From contig NC_088302.1 in assembly GCF_032854445.1 (NCBI RefSeq), forward strand, positions 17,231,338 through 17,295,337: a stretch of DNA of 64,000 nt. The letters are read 5' to 3'. This document shows, piece after piece, positions 13,413 to 24,511 of the stretch. The DNA is from Liolophura sinensis. Lineage: Eukaryota; Mollusca; Polyplacophora; Chitonida; Chitonidae. Every line of letters starts with the position of its first letter. Positions within the stretch are counted from its first letter, which is position 1. Under the pieces are notes generated by a model. The model ran no database searches. It saw only the letters and a program-made list of their open reading frames with translations, and had not been told where the DNA came from. A program made the position numbers and the translations under genes.

Positions 13413-15219
13413 AACTTCCCGAAGCATTGAGGGTTGGATTCGGACTCGCGAATAAATGTAAGCAAATACGGGATATGAATAATGAAACTCAAATTTTCCG
13501 TAGTTTCAATGTATTAAATGTAGTTATTTATTTGAGAGTTGTTTTAACGCCGCACCCAGGAATATTTCTCTTAAATATGGCGGCTGTCAGTTTTACGGTG
13601 AAAAATAAACCATCTGCATTTAGCACGTAGCAGACAAACTTTCACAAACAGAAGGAGTTCAAAGTGCATGTAGTATTGGTGGATGACAAATGGTCTCCAG
13701 CGTTACAACTGCAGGCTTGTTCGTGTAAACTTGGAACCTACGTCCAACATTCCGGTGTCCCGATCGTCAAGCAGAAAACGAACTGTACTGTTCGCCACCT
13801 TCTTGGAAGATGAGTTCTACCGGAAATGTACGAACTGCACTTCGGCGGTTTTCGAAGGCAATTCTCCTCCTAACACAGAAGACTTCAAGACTAGTTCTTA
13901 GGCAAAATGGAGTCGCCCACAGCGGATTTTGCCGCTGACTTTTTTTTAATAATTTATCAACTTGAGGTACATATTAGAATTTTTTATGGCATGCATCTGC
14001 GAGGAAATGCATAGTCTTTTCCATGGTATTTGACTGATATTTAAAATTTCTTCTCCTTTAAACACCATCCTCTCTACAAGGTTGATACTGAGCTGTAGGC
14101 TTGTCCGACATCGCTAGCTTGATTACTAGTAACTGAAGATTTTTTTTGATCATCTAAAAGTGAAAATGAAGTTGGCCTGTATTTACCTTCCTGTCATCAA
14201 ATAAATGAATTTATTGTTGTCAGGATGTGATGTAAGGCGAATCAAAAATCGAAAACGACCTGTACCAATATTTAAATATATACTAAGACTGAAGTAATAG
14301 GAGTTCGTTGTTTTCCTTGACATGCTCTCTTAACGGCACTCCCCAACCCCACTGCATACTTTGAAGTTCTGTCCATAATGCAGGCGTTTTTTAAATAAGG
14401 GAAAACAATATAACTTTAACAGGATTACCCTAAGGTCACTTTTAGGGAGCCGTTAATGTGGCACTTGTTCACTGGGGATATAAAGTGACTGTCATTACTA
14501 TTTCTGTCTTTTTGTATCTTTAAATGTTAGTAGAGTTCGTTGGCGATTTCTTATTGGTCCCACGTCACAGCCGGGCCACAGCAAATCACACATTTGATTA
14601 AGGGAAAGTAAATCAGGACAAATTTACTTTTAGTTTTAAATTATAAAAAAATCTCTACCCAAGGGGGATTTGCCTATTTTGGCACGTACCGGCTCAAAAA
14701 GTAACATTTCGTATTCACTACCAGAAAGTCAATGCTTAAAGTAGGCTATGACCGGCAAGCGTGCAGGGGCATTGGCATTTAGAGTCAGATCAGATCGCCT
14801 TGTGTTAGACACATCAAATCATGATGCAGTTTTCAATAACTTTCAATGGAGCAATTCCAGTTATTAAGGTAACATAGAAATGAATTATTTGAATCATGCC
14901 TTAGACAGAATTCTTCATTATACATGACAAGTTATTTATGGGGGAAAAGGAGGGCCTTAATCATATCTTGTCTTAAATGTATATAAATTTTTACCTGTGT
15001 ACAACGCAGAGTGTATTAAATAATATCCACATATTCAGATGCCCAAATATATTGAGAAATGCTGATCTAAAAACAAAATGGTGACTAATGATGCGTAAAT
15101 AATGCTAAGGCATTTTGTACTAAAAATAGTTTTTCAACACAGATAAAGGAGTAGATAGGACAGTTCCTGTTTACGATAACCTATCTACATCACAGCCAGG
15201 GATATTCACTGACCACATG

Positions 15220-15226
15220 TATAAAA
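15220..15226 (+). promoter_or_regulatory. Candidate TATA box of the BRICHOS gene
   Basis: TATAAAA about 100 nt upstream of a consensus splice donor (AAAGACG|GTGAGT at 15320/15321). A transcript starting near 15250 would give a short non-coding first exon spliced to the acceptor at 15821, six nt before the ATG. The layout is coherent but is inferred from sequence alone. Confidence 0.4.
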
Positions 15227-15249
15227 TGACTGGCCTCACGCCCGTGATC

Positions 15250-15320
15250 TCTATTACAGAAATTGTGAAACTGAGATGAAGTCAGGTGTTTTTAACCTCA
15301 CAAAATCAACAACAAAGACG
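15250..15320 (+). other. Candidate 5' UTR exon of the BRICHOS gene
   Basis: Bounded on the left only by the presumed start site about 25-30 nt after the TATA box, and on the right by GTGAGT at 15321. It would join exon 2, which begins at 15822 after CTGTAAACAG. Confidence 0.35.
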
Positions 15321-15827
15321 GTGAGTAACAATCTCCATGTTATTTGTTTGTCACACAAATCTGCAAAGAAGTGTTTTGTATAAATTGAATATATACTTTG
15401 CTTTGAAAATGTGCAATACGTTATACGATGTTGTAGTCCTTGTCTGGAATATGCACATTTACACAGTTACTGAATGTTGGGGCAGTATAATTAGAATTTT
15501 ATTTCATTTGGTCCACACTTTTGATTCCATACATTAATTTCATTCACTGGAAAAACTCACAGATTGGAATCAGCTTTCTTGTGACAATTATTATGTTTTT
15601 CAATGACACTACATAAGTTATCAGTGCTAATTCATACAAAAATCAGGAAACGTGACACGAAACTAACCTTAGTGGCTAATGACCCTAGAGTTAATGAATG
15701 TAATCAATATTATTTTTTATTTCATTTGTTTTTTTTATTCTTGTGATTGAGAGGGGGACTGGTTGTCGAATATCAATATGTAAATTTTCTTTCTATCATT
15801 CGCCTTCGCGTCTGTAAACAGGACAAC

Positions 15828-18800
15828 ATGACGGACAGCATGACAAGCCGACGCAGTCACGTGATAGTGGGAATGGCTGCCAGCATCGTCACGCTAGTCG
15901 TGGCCGTTGCCGTGGTAACTTCGATTTTCTTCGGGACTCAACTTTGTAACAGAAGGGACAGCATTCTGCATGGGCGAAATCAGGTACATGGTCCAGACAA
16001 AATGAGTTTTTTTGTATTTGATTGATGTTAAACGCCATTCTTTGTCAGATAGAGCCTACAGTGTTTCACTAAATTTCGCTTGGCTCTCTTCACTAAAAGG
16101 TTAGAGCAAAGGAAAATAACTGACTGGCTCAGTGTCAGTATAATGTTACCGGAGTTTGGTTTCATGTCTGGTGTCTTCGGCATGATACTTCAGCGTCGGC
16201 AGCACTTTGGCGACATGGACTCGCCCGGCCACAAGACGACACAGTATATAAACACTCGTCGTCATATGACTGAAAATAGTTCGTCGTTAAACCCCAAGCA
16301 TTCGTTTAATCATTCATTCGAATCCAGCTGTTGATGGTTTGGCTGAGCCAGGCTTGTGAAGTACTTAGTGAAGTTAGGTTGGTGTACTTCCATTCCTTCC
16401 ACCCGTACACCCGACCGCCGTAAAAACGAAAACGATGACGTAAAACACCAATCAAACAAACAAATGACAAAAAATGCGTGGCGCCGCTACTACTATAAAG
16501 AGTATGGAAATGTGTCCGAAAACTGCAGTCGTTTGAAACCCGCACTGTTAGTAGTATCTAAGTGGTTCTAAAATTGCAGTTATTGAATCCTGGAGAGATA
16601 AAAAAGCCGCACAAAATAAAAAAATTCACTTTTATAGAAAACCACAGTGACCCGGATGTAGATATTATCTCTGTCTCACACTGATCGCTGATCGGAACCA
16701 TCAATACTGCAGGCCGTTTTGATTAGAGAAATGGACGAGTCAGGCAAATAGACCGGAACTATCTGATTACAGAAATGGACAAGCCAGGCAAATACACACT
16801 TAAATAACCTGTTATATATAGATGACTCGTCTAACCCGACTGGCGAATCTAATGAAATTTGTTTCCCTGTTGTCTTAGGCTTAGGCCTACATAAATTTAG
16901 TCCAATTTTAGTTATATTTACAGGTTTTTATAATTATTCTTCATTTATGACATTTCGACTCAAATTACGGGGAAAACAACGTTGAATTTTTAAGACCTTC
17001 AAACTGATAAGGATGGGCATTTCACTGCCAACATGTGCAATAATGTTTTAACCAGATGAAGGCGGTTGGATACACGGACACATCTGTATGAATGTTGAAC
17101 GTGAAACATGGAGCAAACTTCAGATTTTACGTCATGAAGTTCTGATAATTCATCCAGGTCCTGATTTCGCTCACCCATAACCTGATCATTGTGATCCAAG
17201 TAAATACTGTGAGTAAGATGTAAAACAGGAATATAATACAATCAATAAAAAATAATAATCCAAGCATTTAGCTCTTGTGGCTGCAGTAAAAATATTTGCT
17301 ACCAAACATTATGTAAATTAACTAAAGCTTGAATGATTATTGGTTAACGCCATACTCAAGAATTTTTCATTTATAAGATGGCGGTCAGCTTTATTGGTGA
17401 AGAAAATAGAAGTGTCCGGGGAAAACCACCGGAAAGCTAATATTGGTGGAAGACAAGTATTCTTCAAGGAACGAAAGACTGCGGGAAAGACTGCGGAAAA
17501 GTCTTTGTCACCAAGGCCCGTACGAACAGAAAGAATCTGCAAATATCTTGTCCAAAACCGGAATTGGACTCTCAAGAACAAATGAAACCAATGACACGAC
17601 TTTATCGATATAAATGTACATTATACACTGTTACATTTCAAACTGACACATCTTAAGCTTTGAAGAATAACAATAAATCAATAAGCATTGCTAGCGCCAT
17701 GAATAAATTGAGCAAATGAATTAACCAATCCGATTTTCCCACAGAAATTCGCCGTTCAGATTTCCGACTCCCCTTCCATGGCTCGTTTGGCGGTACAAAG
17801 AGGGCGTCGGCTGATTAAGACAGAAACCCTGCCCACGGGCCAACTGGACCACACAGTCACACTACAGGATTACAACACGGTAAATACAGTTTTCAGATCG
17901 AGCAATCCAGCCTTCAACCCAGGCCTCTAGCCCTCGAAAGATGAGGTTGCGCTATTGAGTCCAACTCCTGAGTCATTTACCAAGGTTCGCTTTGCACCCT
18001 GGTGTCCGTTGACATAGGGCATGCGGTCAGATAACAGCTGTATTCTGTAGCCAATTATAATTCATATGTTTGGTGTACAATGGACAAGAAAATAGAAACA
18101 CAATCTATTTCTACATATAATAGATGACTTACAGCGTAGAGAATAAATTCAGAGCAACGACGACAGTGTGAAGACCTACTTGATAAATGGTCACACGTAA
18201 CGGCTGACAATACGACCTCTTGTCAAATCACTTCATTTAGGGTTTTGTTGTGACTGTTCATAACAATGCTTAAAAACTAGTAATATACAGGTCCACTAGC
18301 AACATGGCTTAAGGAGTAAACGTCTTTTAATTAATTAAACACGATAACAGATGACTACACCAGTTGACTAAAATTGTTTTGTGAGAGATCCAACAGGGTC
18401 GCTAGCGCAAGTCATCCATATAGGTAAAATAGGTGTTTTAAGAAATCTTTTTAAGGGTGTCAGACAAATGATGATATTTTGACATGCATCAAAACACCAA
18501 ACAGAATGAATGAATTTATATTCCCGTTTTTCTGTATTATTAAAGAGTTTTTTGTTGTTCATATATATATATCACAGGGTCTCCAGGCCATCAAAGACTT
18601 GGACCGCAACGCATGTTTCGTACTTCCGGTTTTCGGCAGTTTTGAGGAAGCTGTCAAAGTGACTGAAGGAAACTCTGTAAGTGGGGCAACTGTCAAAATG
18701 TAGATTTCACTGTTTATACAGGAACCAATCAAAACAAGACGACTGAAATCATCGGGAGTGTCTATTGTTGACGAGGAATGTTTTAAGACAGAGAGAATCA

Positions 18801-19512
18801 TACAGGCACATATTTTAGTCTAAGTAAAAAAAAATTTCCGTTTCTTTGCTTTTTTTGTGTGTTATTGAAATACTTCGCCGATGCTGAATGATGACAAGAG
18901 TTGTTCCCCATTAATTTGAAACTTCCTATTCCAGACTACTCAGAATAATACCACTCTTCGCATGGAGATGTCATCCTCGACTACACCCATTCCACAGGAG
19001 GTATTACCCTGGGCTGTGGGAGAGAACATAACAGAGCTCTGTGCTGGGCTGCCGACTTATTGGCTATATGAAGAAGGTACAGTACACTCGCCAAGCTGCA
19101 TGTATTGACTTATTAGGATGAACGCGAAAACCAAACTTTAAAACCAACAAACACAAATTCACAACATCTGCGCACCACGCAAAAGTCCATGCCTTCTTGC
19201 ACTCAGGACCCAGGTTATGCGAATGATCCATGTCAAACTATACAGTTTATACCGCCTTAAGAAATGCATAATAGCTCTACGATCCAATATACTGACGAAT
19301 CTATATTTAATGTTCAAAACCCAAGAAGTATGACCCAGTACATCTGCTCAATGTAACGTCCCCTGCATCTCAAGCAAGTGACATTAGTAAATTGCTCCAT
19401 ATAGAGTAACAATATCTTTCTTTTTTATGTATTTCCAGGTATGGCGTCTCGAAAAAAACGGGGAACGATCATCATTCAGTATAAGAACGTACTTATTGTG
19501 ATCAGATACTGA
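15828..19512 (+). CDS. BRICHOS-domain proprotein, type II membrane anchor
   Basis: Five coding exons: 15828-15983, 17745-17879, 18578-18676, 18935-19076, 19439-19512; 606 nt, 201 residues, all GT-AG, phase kept. After a short basic N-terminus, residues about 12-35 form one hydrophobic segment, so a signal-anchor with the C-terminus in the lumen or outside is likely. A linker and a BRICHOS domain follow (about 78-177). It has the three residues invariant in BRICHOS: Asp94 (in LQDYN), Cys110 (in NACFVLPV) and Cys166 (in ITELCAGLPTYWL). The last stretch resembles the end of surfactant protein C. Next comes R182-K-K-R185, a textbook furin site, and a 16-residue tail, GTIIIQYKNVLIVIRY: two beta-prone strands around a Lys-Asn turn. 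In known families (ITM2, pro-SP-C, arenicin-type precursors) BRICHOS chaperones such a beta-prone segment. Inferred role: precursor of a secreted beta peptide, possibly antimicrobial, but that is not shown. The whole length is close to pro-SP-C. Confidence 0.85.
16080..16312 (+). repeat. Dispersed repeat, family C (SINE-like)
   Basis: Lies in intron 1 of the BRICHOS gene. It shares TGTCTTCGGCATGATA with the copy at 50107-50362 and GACATGGACTCG..GGCCACAAGA with 55488-55620. The tail (CGTCGTCATATGACTGAAAA, CGTTAAACCCCAAGCATTCG) is related to family B. Confidence 0.6.
17340..17440 (-). repeat. SINE-tail fragment (family F)
   Basis: TTAACGCCATACTCAAGAAT, TTATAAGATGGCGGTCAGCT and GGGGAAAACCACC: a diverged reverse copy of a family A-like tail, in intron 1 of the BRICHOS gene. 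Confidence 0.5.
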
Positions 19513-19550
19513 ATGATAAATTTTTCTTTTTTTTTGGCTGTAATCAATTT

Positions 19551-19556
19551 AATAAA
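19551..19556 (+). promoter_or_regulatory. Candidate poly(A) signal of the BRICHOS gene
   Basis: AATAAA 39 nt after the stop codon, followed by T-rich sequence. Confidence 0.5.
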
Positions 19557-21341
19557 CATATATATTTTTTATTAAGAAATGATTTGTTTTCCTTTTTTAA
19601 TTACTTTGTCAATGCTTTGTCTACGAATACATTCTAGACCGCGGCATCAAGTACTAATCAAAATTATATATAAATTAAAACTGCTAGAAGACAGTATTTC
19701 CGGGGATTAAGTTGTTCTTCGGGTAAGGATACTGTCATTTCTACATGTATTTGAATATCGACAGGTTTTACTCTCATGCCTCTAGAATTATTTCAAAAGG
19801 AGATACGATCGCTTCCAATTTTTTAGAAAAATTATAAAAAGGTAATCACACGGTTGTAGACATAACTGCAACAGTGGAGTTCATGCTGGTATTATAGTTA
19901 CGTATCTTCACTTGAGGTTTTACGTCGTACTTATCAATTTTTCAGTTATATGACGACAATGAATCTTTAGAACAAACTCGTTTTAAGCAGCAGAACTGAA
20001 AGAAAAATCAAAGTGAATTCCAGCGTTCCACATTATTGCGCAAAAGGTTCGGACGGCTAACTGTTTATGTGGGGTGTGTCATTCACATACGCCCATAATA
20101 CACAACCTTTATATCTTCAGATTTCTGCATACTGGTGAACAGTAAAACCCCCCTCTCCCCCTTCTCACTGATTGTGGGGCCCTGGGCCCACTTGTATGAA
20201 GCCTTCTTAACTCTACGAGCACGCAACTGCCATGGCAACCAGCAGTGTAGGCATTACGTCACCATGGCCGTTACGTGTTTGTAATGTTATGGGTCTTCTG
20301 ATGTCAGATTTATGGCAAATTTATTTTCGACCATATCTTGCTTTATTGTTAAGACAGAACACTAATAAAGAACTCAAAATAATCTATCAAGCAATGACTA
20401 TATGCAACATATATAAAACCATCAGCAATTAAGATTAATCTAATTATGTTGTAAGACAATGGCAGGAAGTAAAGTGTGCATACCTCTTTCTGATTCCCGT
20501 ATAGATGTATAAAATATGTGTCAACCTGTCACTCCACCTGTGCTTCTTGAAAATATCATATTTTATACTACTAAACAGGTAAGAAATGTAATTAACATAA
20601 GCAGTAAATTGTGAGTGATTAATGTGACATTGCTTCTGTCAGAAATTTGCAAAAATGTGGCAAGGGTGCCCCAGAGGATATACAAGGCTTGTTTTGTGTC
20701 GCCGTGTGGGTCATTCAGTTGAAAAGTCCTCATGTTCTAGTCCATATGCCATTGTCTTGCAAGATAATCCCGCTTAATTAGAAAAGATTTAATTAGTGCA
20801 TATTTATATTTTCTGTGGTCTGTATACTATGGGGATGATTTTGATGGGTTAATTGTTGTAATAGGTACAAAGGTACAGTCTCATAAAGATACATTTTCTG
20901 ACAAATGTCACATCAGGATACCCTTAAGTGGGCTTCGTACAAGTGGGCCTAACTGGTCGACGAATTTTGCGTGTGGCCGTTTGCGTGCCCTAACGTTTGT
21001 TGAACACCAGTTTTCTCCCACCAGTATGCTGTGCATATGGGAAAGCTCATCAGTAACTTGCCAGAAGTCGATATGCCGGGCACTCCGGTTTCCTGCTCTC
21101 AAAAAACTGACCGCCATCATTAAGTAGAAAATCCTACAGTATTACGTTAAAGAGACCATACCGTACACTTTTTTTGGCAAAAACTCGAGCAATCAAAATA
21201 TAATCAAAGTTTTGCTATGATTTTAGAATAGCCCAAACAATTAGCTTTCACACAATATCAGCCTTGTCTGTACACGTGTTACTAAAATCGGCGATAAAAC
21301 TGGTAAAATTTATAATGCGGTTCGCTTTATAAATTTCTCAA
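19557..21341. other. Intergenic stretch without a supported gene
   Basis: AT-rich with no exon chain. A family D SINE fragment lies at about 21050-21160 (TTGCCAGAAGTCGATATGCC, GGGCACTCCGGTTTCCTGCT). The part at 21200-21330 resembles 3985-4075 on the far side of the window (shared ATTTTAGAATA and ATATCAGCCT-like words), so an older dispersed repeat is present. Confidence 0.5.
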
Positions 21342-21936
21342 ACTTAAAGGTGGAGAAAACATAAAAATGACATTAAGTTCAGATGAAAGACTTCGAAAAG
21401 TTATTCCTAAATGTGGTCTTCAATATTTTTCCGATTTTCCCTTAAGGAGAAAAAGCCAATTAAAAAAAAAATTTTTGTATGATGGGTATTTGGGATCACC
21501 TTTTGGTATTTATAGTCTTTAATAATGTCATAAATGAGGATGTAACACTGGTTAAATAAAGAGTTTTGCACTAGAATTTATTCTCTTCAGCTGACAAATT
21601 TATTAAATCTCAATTTGGATCATATTTATATTTTAAATATGTTCATAAATATTATCATAATTTAGGTTAAATGCATGTGTTTCGATATAAACCACAAACT
21701 GACATTCAGATATATTTATTAAACAAGCATCACATCCTTGTTTAAAAGATCATTATGCAACATCAATAAATACCTGAAGTTGGTCCCAAATATCCACCAT
21801 ACAAAAATATTTTTAACTGCCCTTTTCTCTTGAAAAAAAAAATTCAAAAAAATATTAAAGATCGTATTTGCAAATAAGTTTCGACGCTCTTTCATCTGAT
21901 TTTGGCAACATTTTTATGTTTTCTTCTCCTTTAAGC
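21342..21936. mobile_element. Foldback (MITE-like) element with long inverted ends
   Basis: The left arm (about 21342-21500, starting AACTTAAAGGTGGAGAAAAC) recurs in reverse complement as the right arm (about 21780-21936, ending TTTCTTCTCCTTTAAG). Shared features include AGATGAAAGA..TCGAAA, AATATTTTT and TTTTTGTATGGTGG-like words. Nothing coding was seen between the arms. A shorter relative is at 48989-49255. Flanking words CTGTAAATAGTACA recur at about 4096, so it may sit inside an older repeat. Confidence 0.65.
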
Positions 21937-21982
21937 ATAACTGTAAATAGTACAAGTACGAGTCTAATATACGTATATACAT

Positions 21983-22375
21983 GCCATAATCCATATCTTA
22001 CCATAAAATCGTGTCTTAAACCAGATCTTAGTTCATGTTTTACCACAAAGCCAGATCTTACCATAAAACCAGATCTTACCATAAAACCAGATCTTACCAT
22101 TAAACCATGTTTTACCATAAAGCCAGATCTTACCGTAAGACCAGATCTTACCATGAAACCATGTTTTACCATAAAACCATGTTTGGCCATAAAACCATGT
22201 TTTACTATAAAACCACGTTTTACCATAAAACTGTGTTTTGCCATAAAACCACGTTTTATCATAAAACCATGCCTTACCATATAACCATACTTTACCATTA
22301 AACCGCATCTTACCATATAAGCATGTCTTACCATAAAACCGTATCTTACCATAAAAGCATGTCTTAGCATAAGAG
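21983..22375. repeat. 18-bp satellite, block 1
   Basis: About 20 tandem copies of an 18-bp unit of the form ACCATAAAACCAGATCTT or ACCATAAAACCATGTTTT. Because 18 is divisible by three and the unit lacks stops, long frames are open on both strands (191 codons on the minus strand); these are not evidence of a gene. Confidence 0.9.
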
Positions 22376-22404
22376 ATGGAGCGCCGTTGAAACTTCGTGG
22401 ACTG

Positions 22405-22750
22405 ATTTTCAGCTTTGAACCGCGTAACATTTGTAATGATGGTACTTAAGTTATTTCAGTAACCATCGTGACAGTTGCGGCCATGGCTTAGGGTAAAAAC
22501 ACGGTTTTGTGGTAAGACACGGTTTTATGGTAAGACACAGTTTTACGATAGAACACAGTTTTATTGGGAGATATTTGAGCAGCCAAGTGGGGAAAATATC
22601 AGGGAACGGATTTTTCCAGTCATTCAGCTTCACGCGGAGCGCGGTTGTAGCAACGCCAAGCCTAAACTGAAATGTGCGAGGACGAACTTACAGCTTTCAA
22701 CCGGATAACATTTGCGACAATGGTACATACGTTACTACAGTAACCATAAA
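22405..22750. repeat. Inverted 18-bp satellite block with duplicated flanks
   Basis: At about 22498-22563 the same 18-bp unit appears in reverse orientation (GGTTTTATGGTAAGACAC). About 60 bp of spacer is duplicated in direct orientation on both sides, at about 22409-22466 and 22689-22746 (CAGCTTTGAACCGCGTAACA against CAGCTTTCAACCGGATAACA). The satellite therefore belongs to a larger rearranged repeat. Confidence 0.65.
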
Positions 22751-22843
22751 CCCGTGCCTTACCATTGAACCATGTCTTTACATAAAACTGTGCCTTATCA
22801 TAAAACCACGTCATCCCATAATAACGTATCTTACCATAAAACT
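22735..22843. repeat. 18-bp satellite, block 3
   Basis: Diverged direct copies (ACCATAAACCCGTGCCTT, CATAAAACTGTGCCTTAT) running up to the SINE inserted at 22844. Confidence 0.7.
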
Positions 22844-23109
22844 GGGGCCTCCGTGGCTCAGTTGGTTAGCGCACTAGCATAGCGTAATTACCTAGGAGAC
22901 TCCCACCAGTGCGGTCGCTGTGAGTTCAAGTCCAGCTCATGCTGGCTACCTCTCCGGCCGTACGTGGGAAGCCCTGCCAAAAATCTGCGGATGGTCGTGG
23001 GTTTCCCCCGATCTCTGCCTGCTTTCCTCTCACCATAATGCTGGCCGCCGTCGTATAAGTGAAATATTCTTGAGTATGGCGTAAAACACCAATCAAATAA
23101 ATAAAAAAA
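22844..23109 (+). repeat. SINE family A, full length, inserted in the satellite
   Basis: A complete copy: head GGGGCCTCCGTGGCTCAGTT, box B-like GTGAGTTCAAGTCC, body CTGCGGATGGTCGTGGGTTT, tail GTCGTATAAGTGAAATATTC and AAACACCAATCAAATAAATA. It is flanked by CTTACCATAAAACT at 22830-22843 and 23110-23123, a likely target-site duplication, although the satellite itself repeats similar words. Confidence 0.9.
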
Positions 23110-23395
23110 CTTACCATAAAACTATGTCTCTACATAAAGCTGCATCTTGTCATACTACGGTACCTGTACATAAAACTTTATCTTATCATAAAACCGTGTC
23201 TTTACATAAAACTGTATCTTATCATACTACCGTATCTTATCATAAAACCATGTCTTTACATAAAACTGTCTTGTCATACAACCGTTTCTGTACATAAAAC
23301 TTATCTTGTCATACAACCGTGCCTGTACATTAAACTATATGTTATTATAAACCGTGTATTGACATAAAACTGCATCTTATCATAAAACCGTGTCA
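23110..23395. repeat. 18-bp satellite, diverged block 4
   Basis: Units such as ACATAAAACTGTATCTTATC and CATAAAACCGTGTCTTTA. The period is now nearer to double units of about 35 bp. Confidence 0.7.
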
Positions 23396-23553
23396 TACCA
23401 AGACAGCCAAACATAGGTAATCGAATGTCCGAATTTTTTTCAGCGCATTTAGATCATGTGTTTACAAAATTCGTTTGTAGTCACATTTAGTTGTTTTTAT
23501 CACCTGTATCCACATAATTCTAGGATGTGCATATAATGGCCACAAAAACCTTG

Positions 23554-23756
23554 CCCCGGGATTACGAACCGATCTTAAGTAAAAATTCAGACATTAATTT
23601 TGATATGCTTCTTTCCATTATTCTAGCTGAAATTTGTTATACAATTACTTACCCAGAATTTACGTTGTCAAGCAATATTTTGACCTTGAGAAGTAACAAT
23701 ATTTAAAGTGATTTGAAATTTTGACTTAAGTCTAAGATCGCTTCGTGATCCCGGGG
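23554..23756. mobile_element. MITE-like element with CCCCGGGAT ends
   Basis: The left end CCCCGGGATTACGAACCGAT (then CTTA) is matched by the reverse complement of the right end, CCCCGGGATCACGAAGCGAT (then CTTA). An inner pair, AAGTAAAAATTCA and TGAAATTTTGACTT, is also inverted. About 203 bp with no coding content. The sequence at 29940-30085 shows a diverged relative of the inner part. Confidence 0.65.
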
Positions 23757-24511
23757 CCAGGTCTAGGTGCTCTGTGACGTTATCTCGTCATTAGTATTTT
23801 ATGTATGTGGCCATTTTCAGGCTTCTGCTTTCACACAATCACGGTAAGAGCAAGTCGTTAAACAATAATGGGCCTGGAGTTTACGGCTTACCAAACCATT
23901 ACGCGCAGCATAATTTATACATAGACGTCACGATCCCAGGCAGAAAAAGAAGAATCACCGCATGTTGAGAGGGAAAAGACTCATGTTTAACTAGAACTTC
24001 TGACGATATTTGCTTTGGCTCTCTCCATAATACATGTTCTAGGTGTGCCGGAAAGCGCTTGTGCTCGGCCAATCCACTTGAAAGCGATTAAGCCATTCAG
24101 GTTAGAAATCTTGGTTAGTGTGATGGGGAGGGGGTGCTAGGGAGAGGGAAAACGATTTATGTAAGTATGTTTTCGCATGCCGTCCCCACACGACAGGAGC
24201 TACCTAAACAATATAACAGTAATAAGACTATATTGCTCTCGACTTTTAATCCACTCAAATTCTATTTTAAGCGTCTCCTAACGGACAAAATTAAGCTACA
24301 TACAGACTGGCGCCTCAGTAAGAAGGCTGTATGTCACCATAGCCACAGTGCACTGGGGACTCGGAGTGTTCGCCTGCTTACGGCTAACATGGACAATCTC
24401 TTACAGAAGACATCGCCGGCCTCATAGCACTCGCTTCCTAACATAGCGCCCCAACCGCGTGGTTTACACGGAGGTAATACCGTATACACGTGCTAAAGGT
24501 CCTCACCAGCT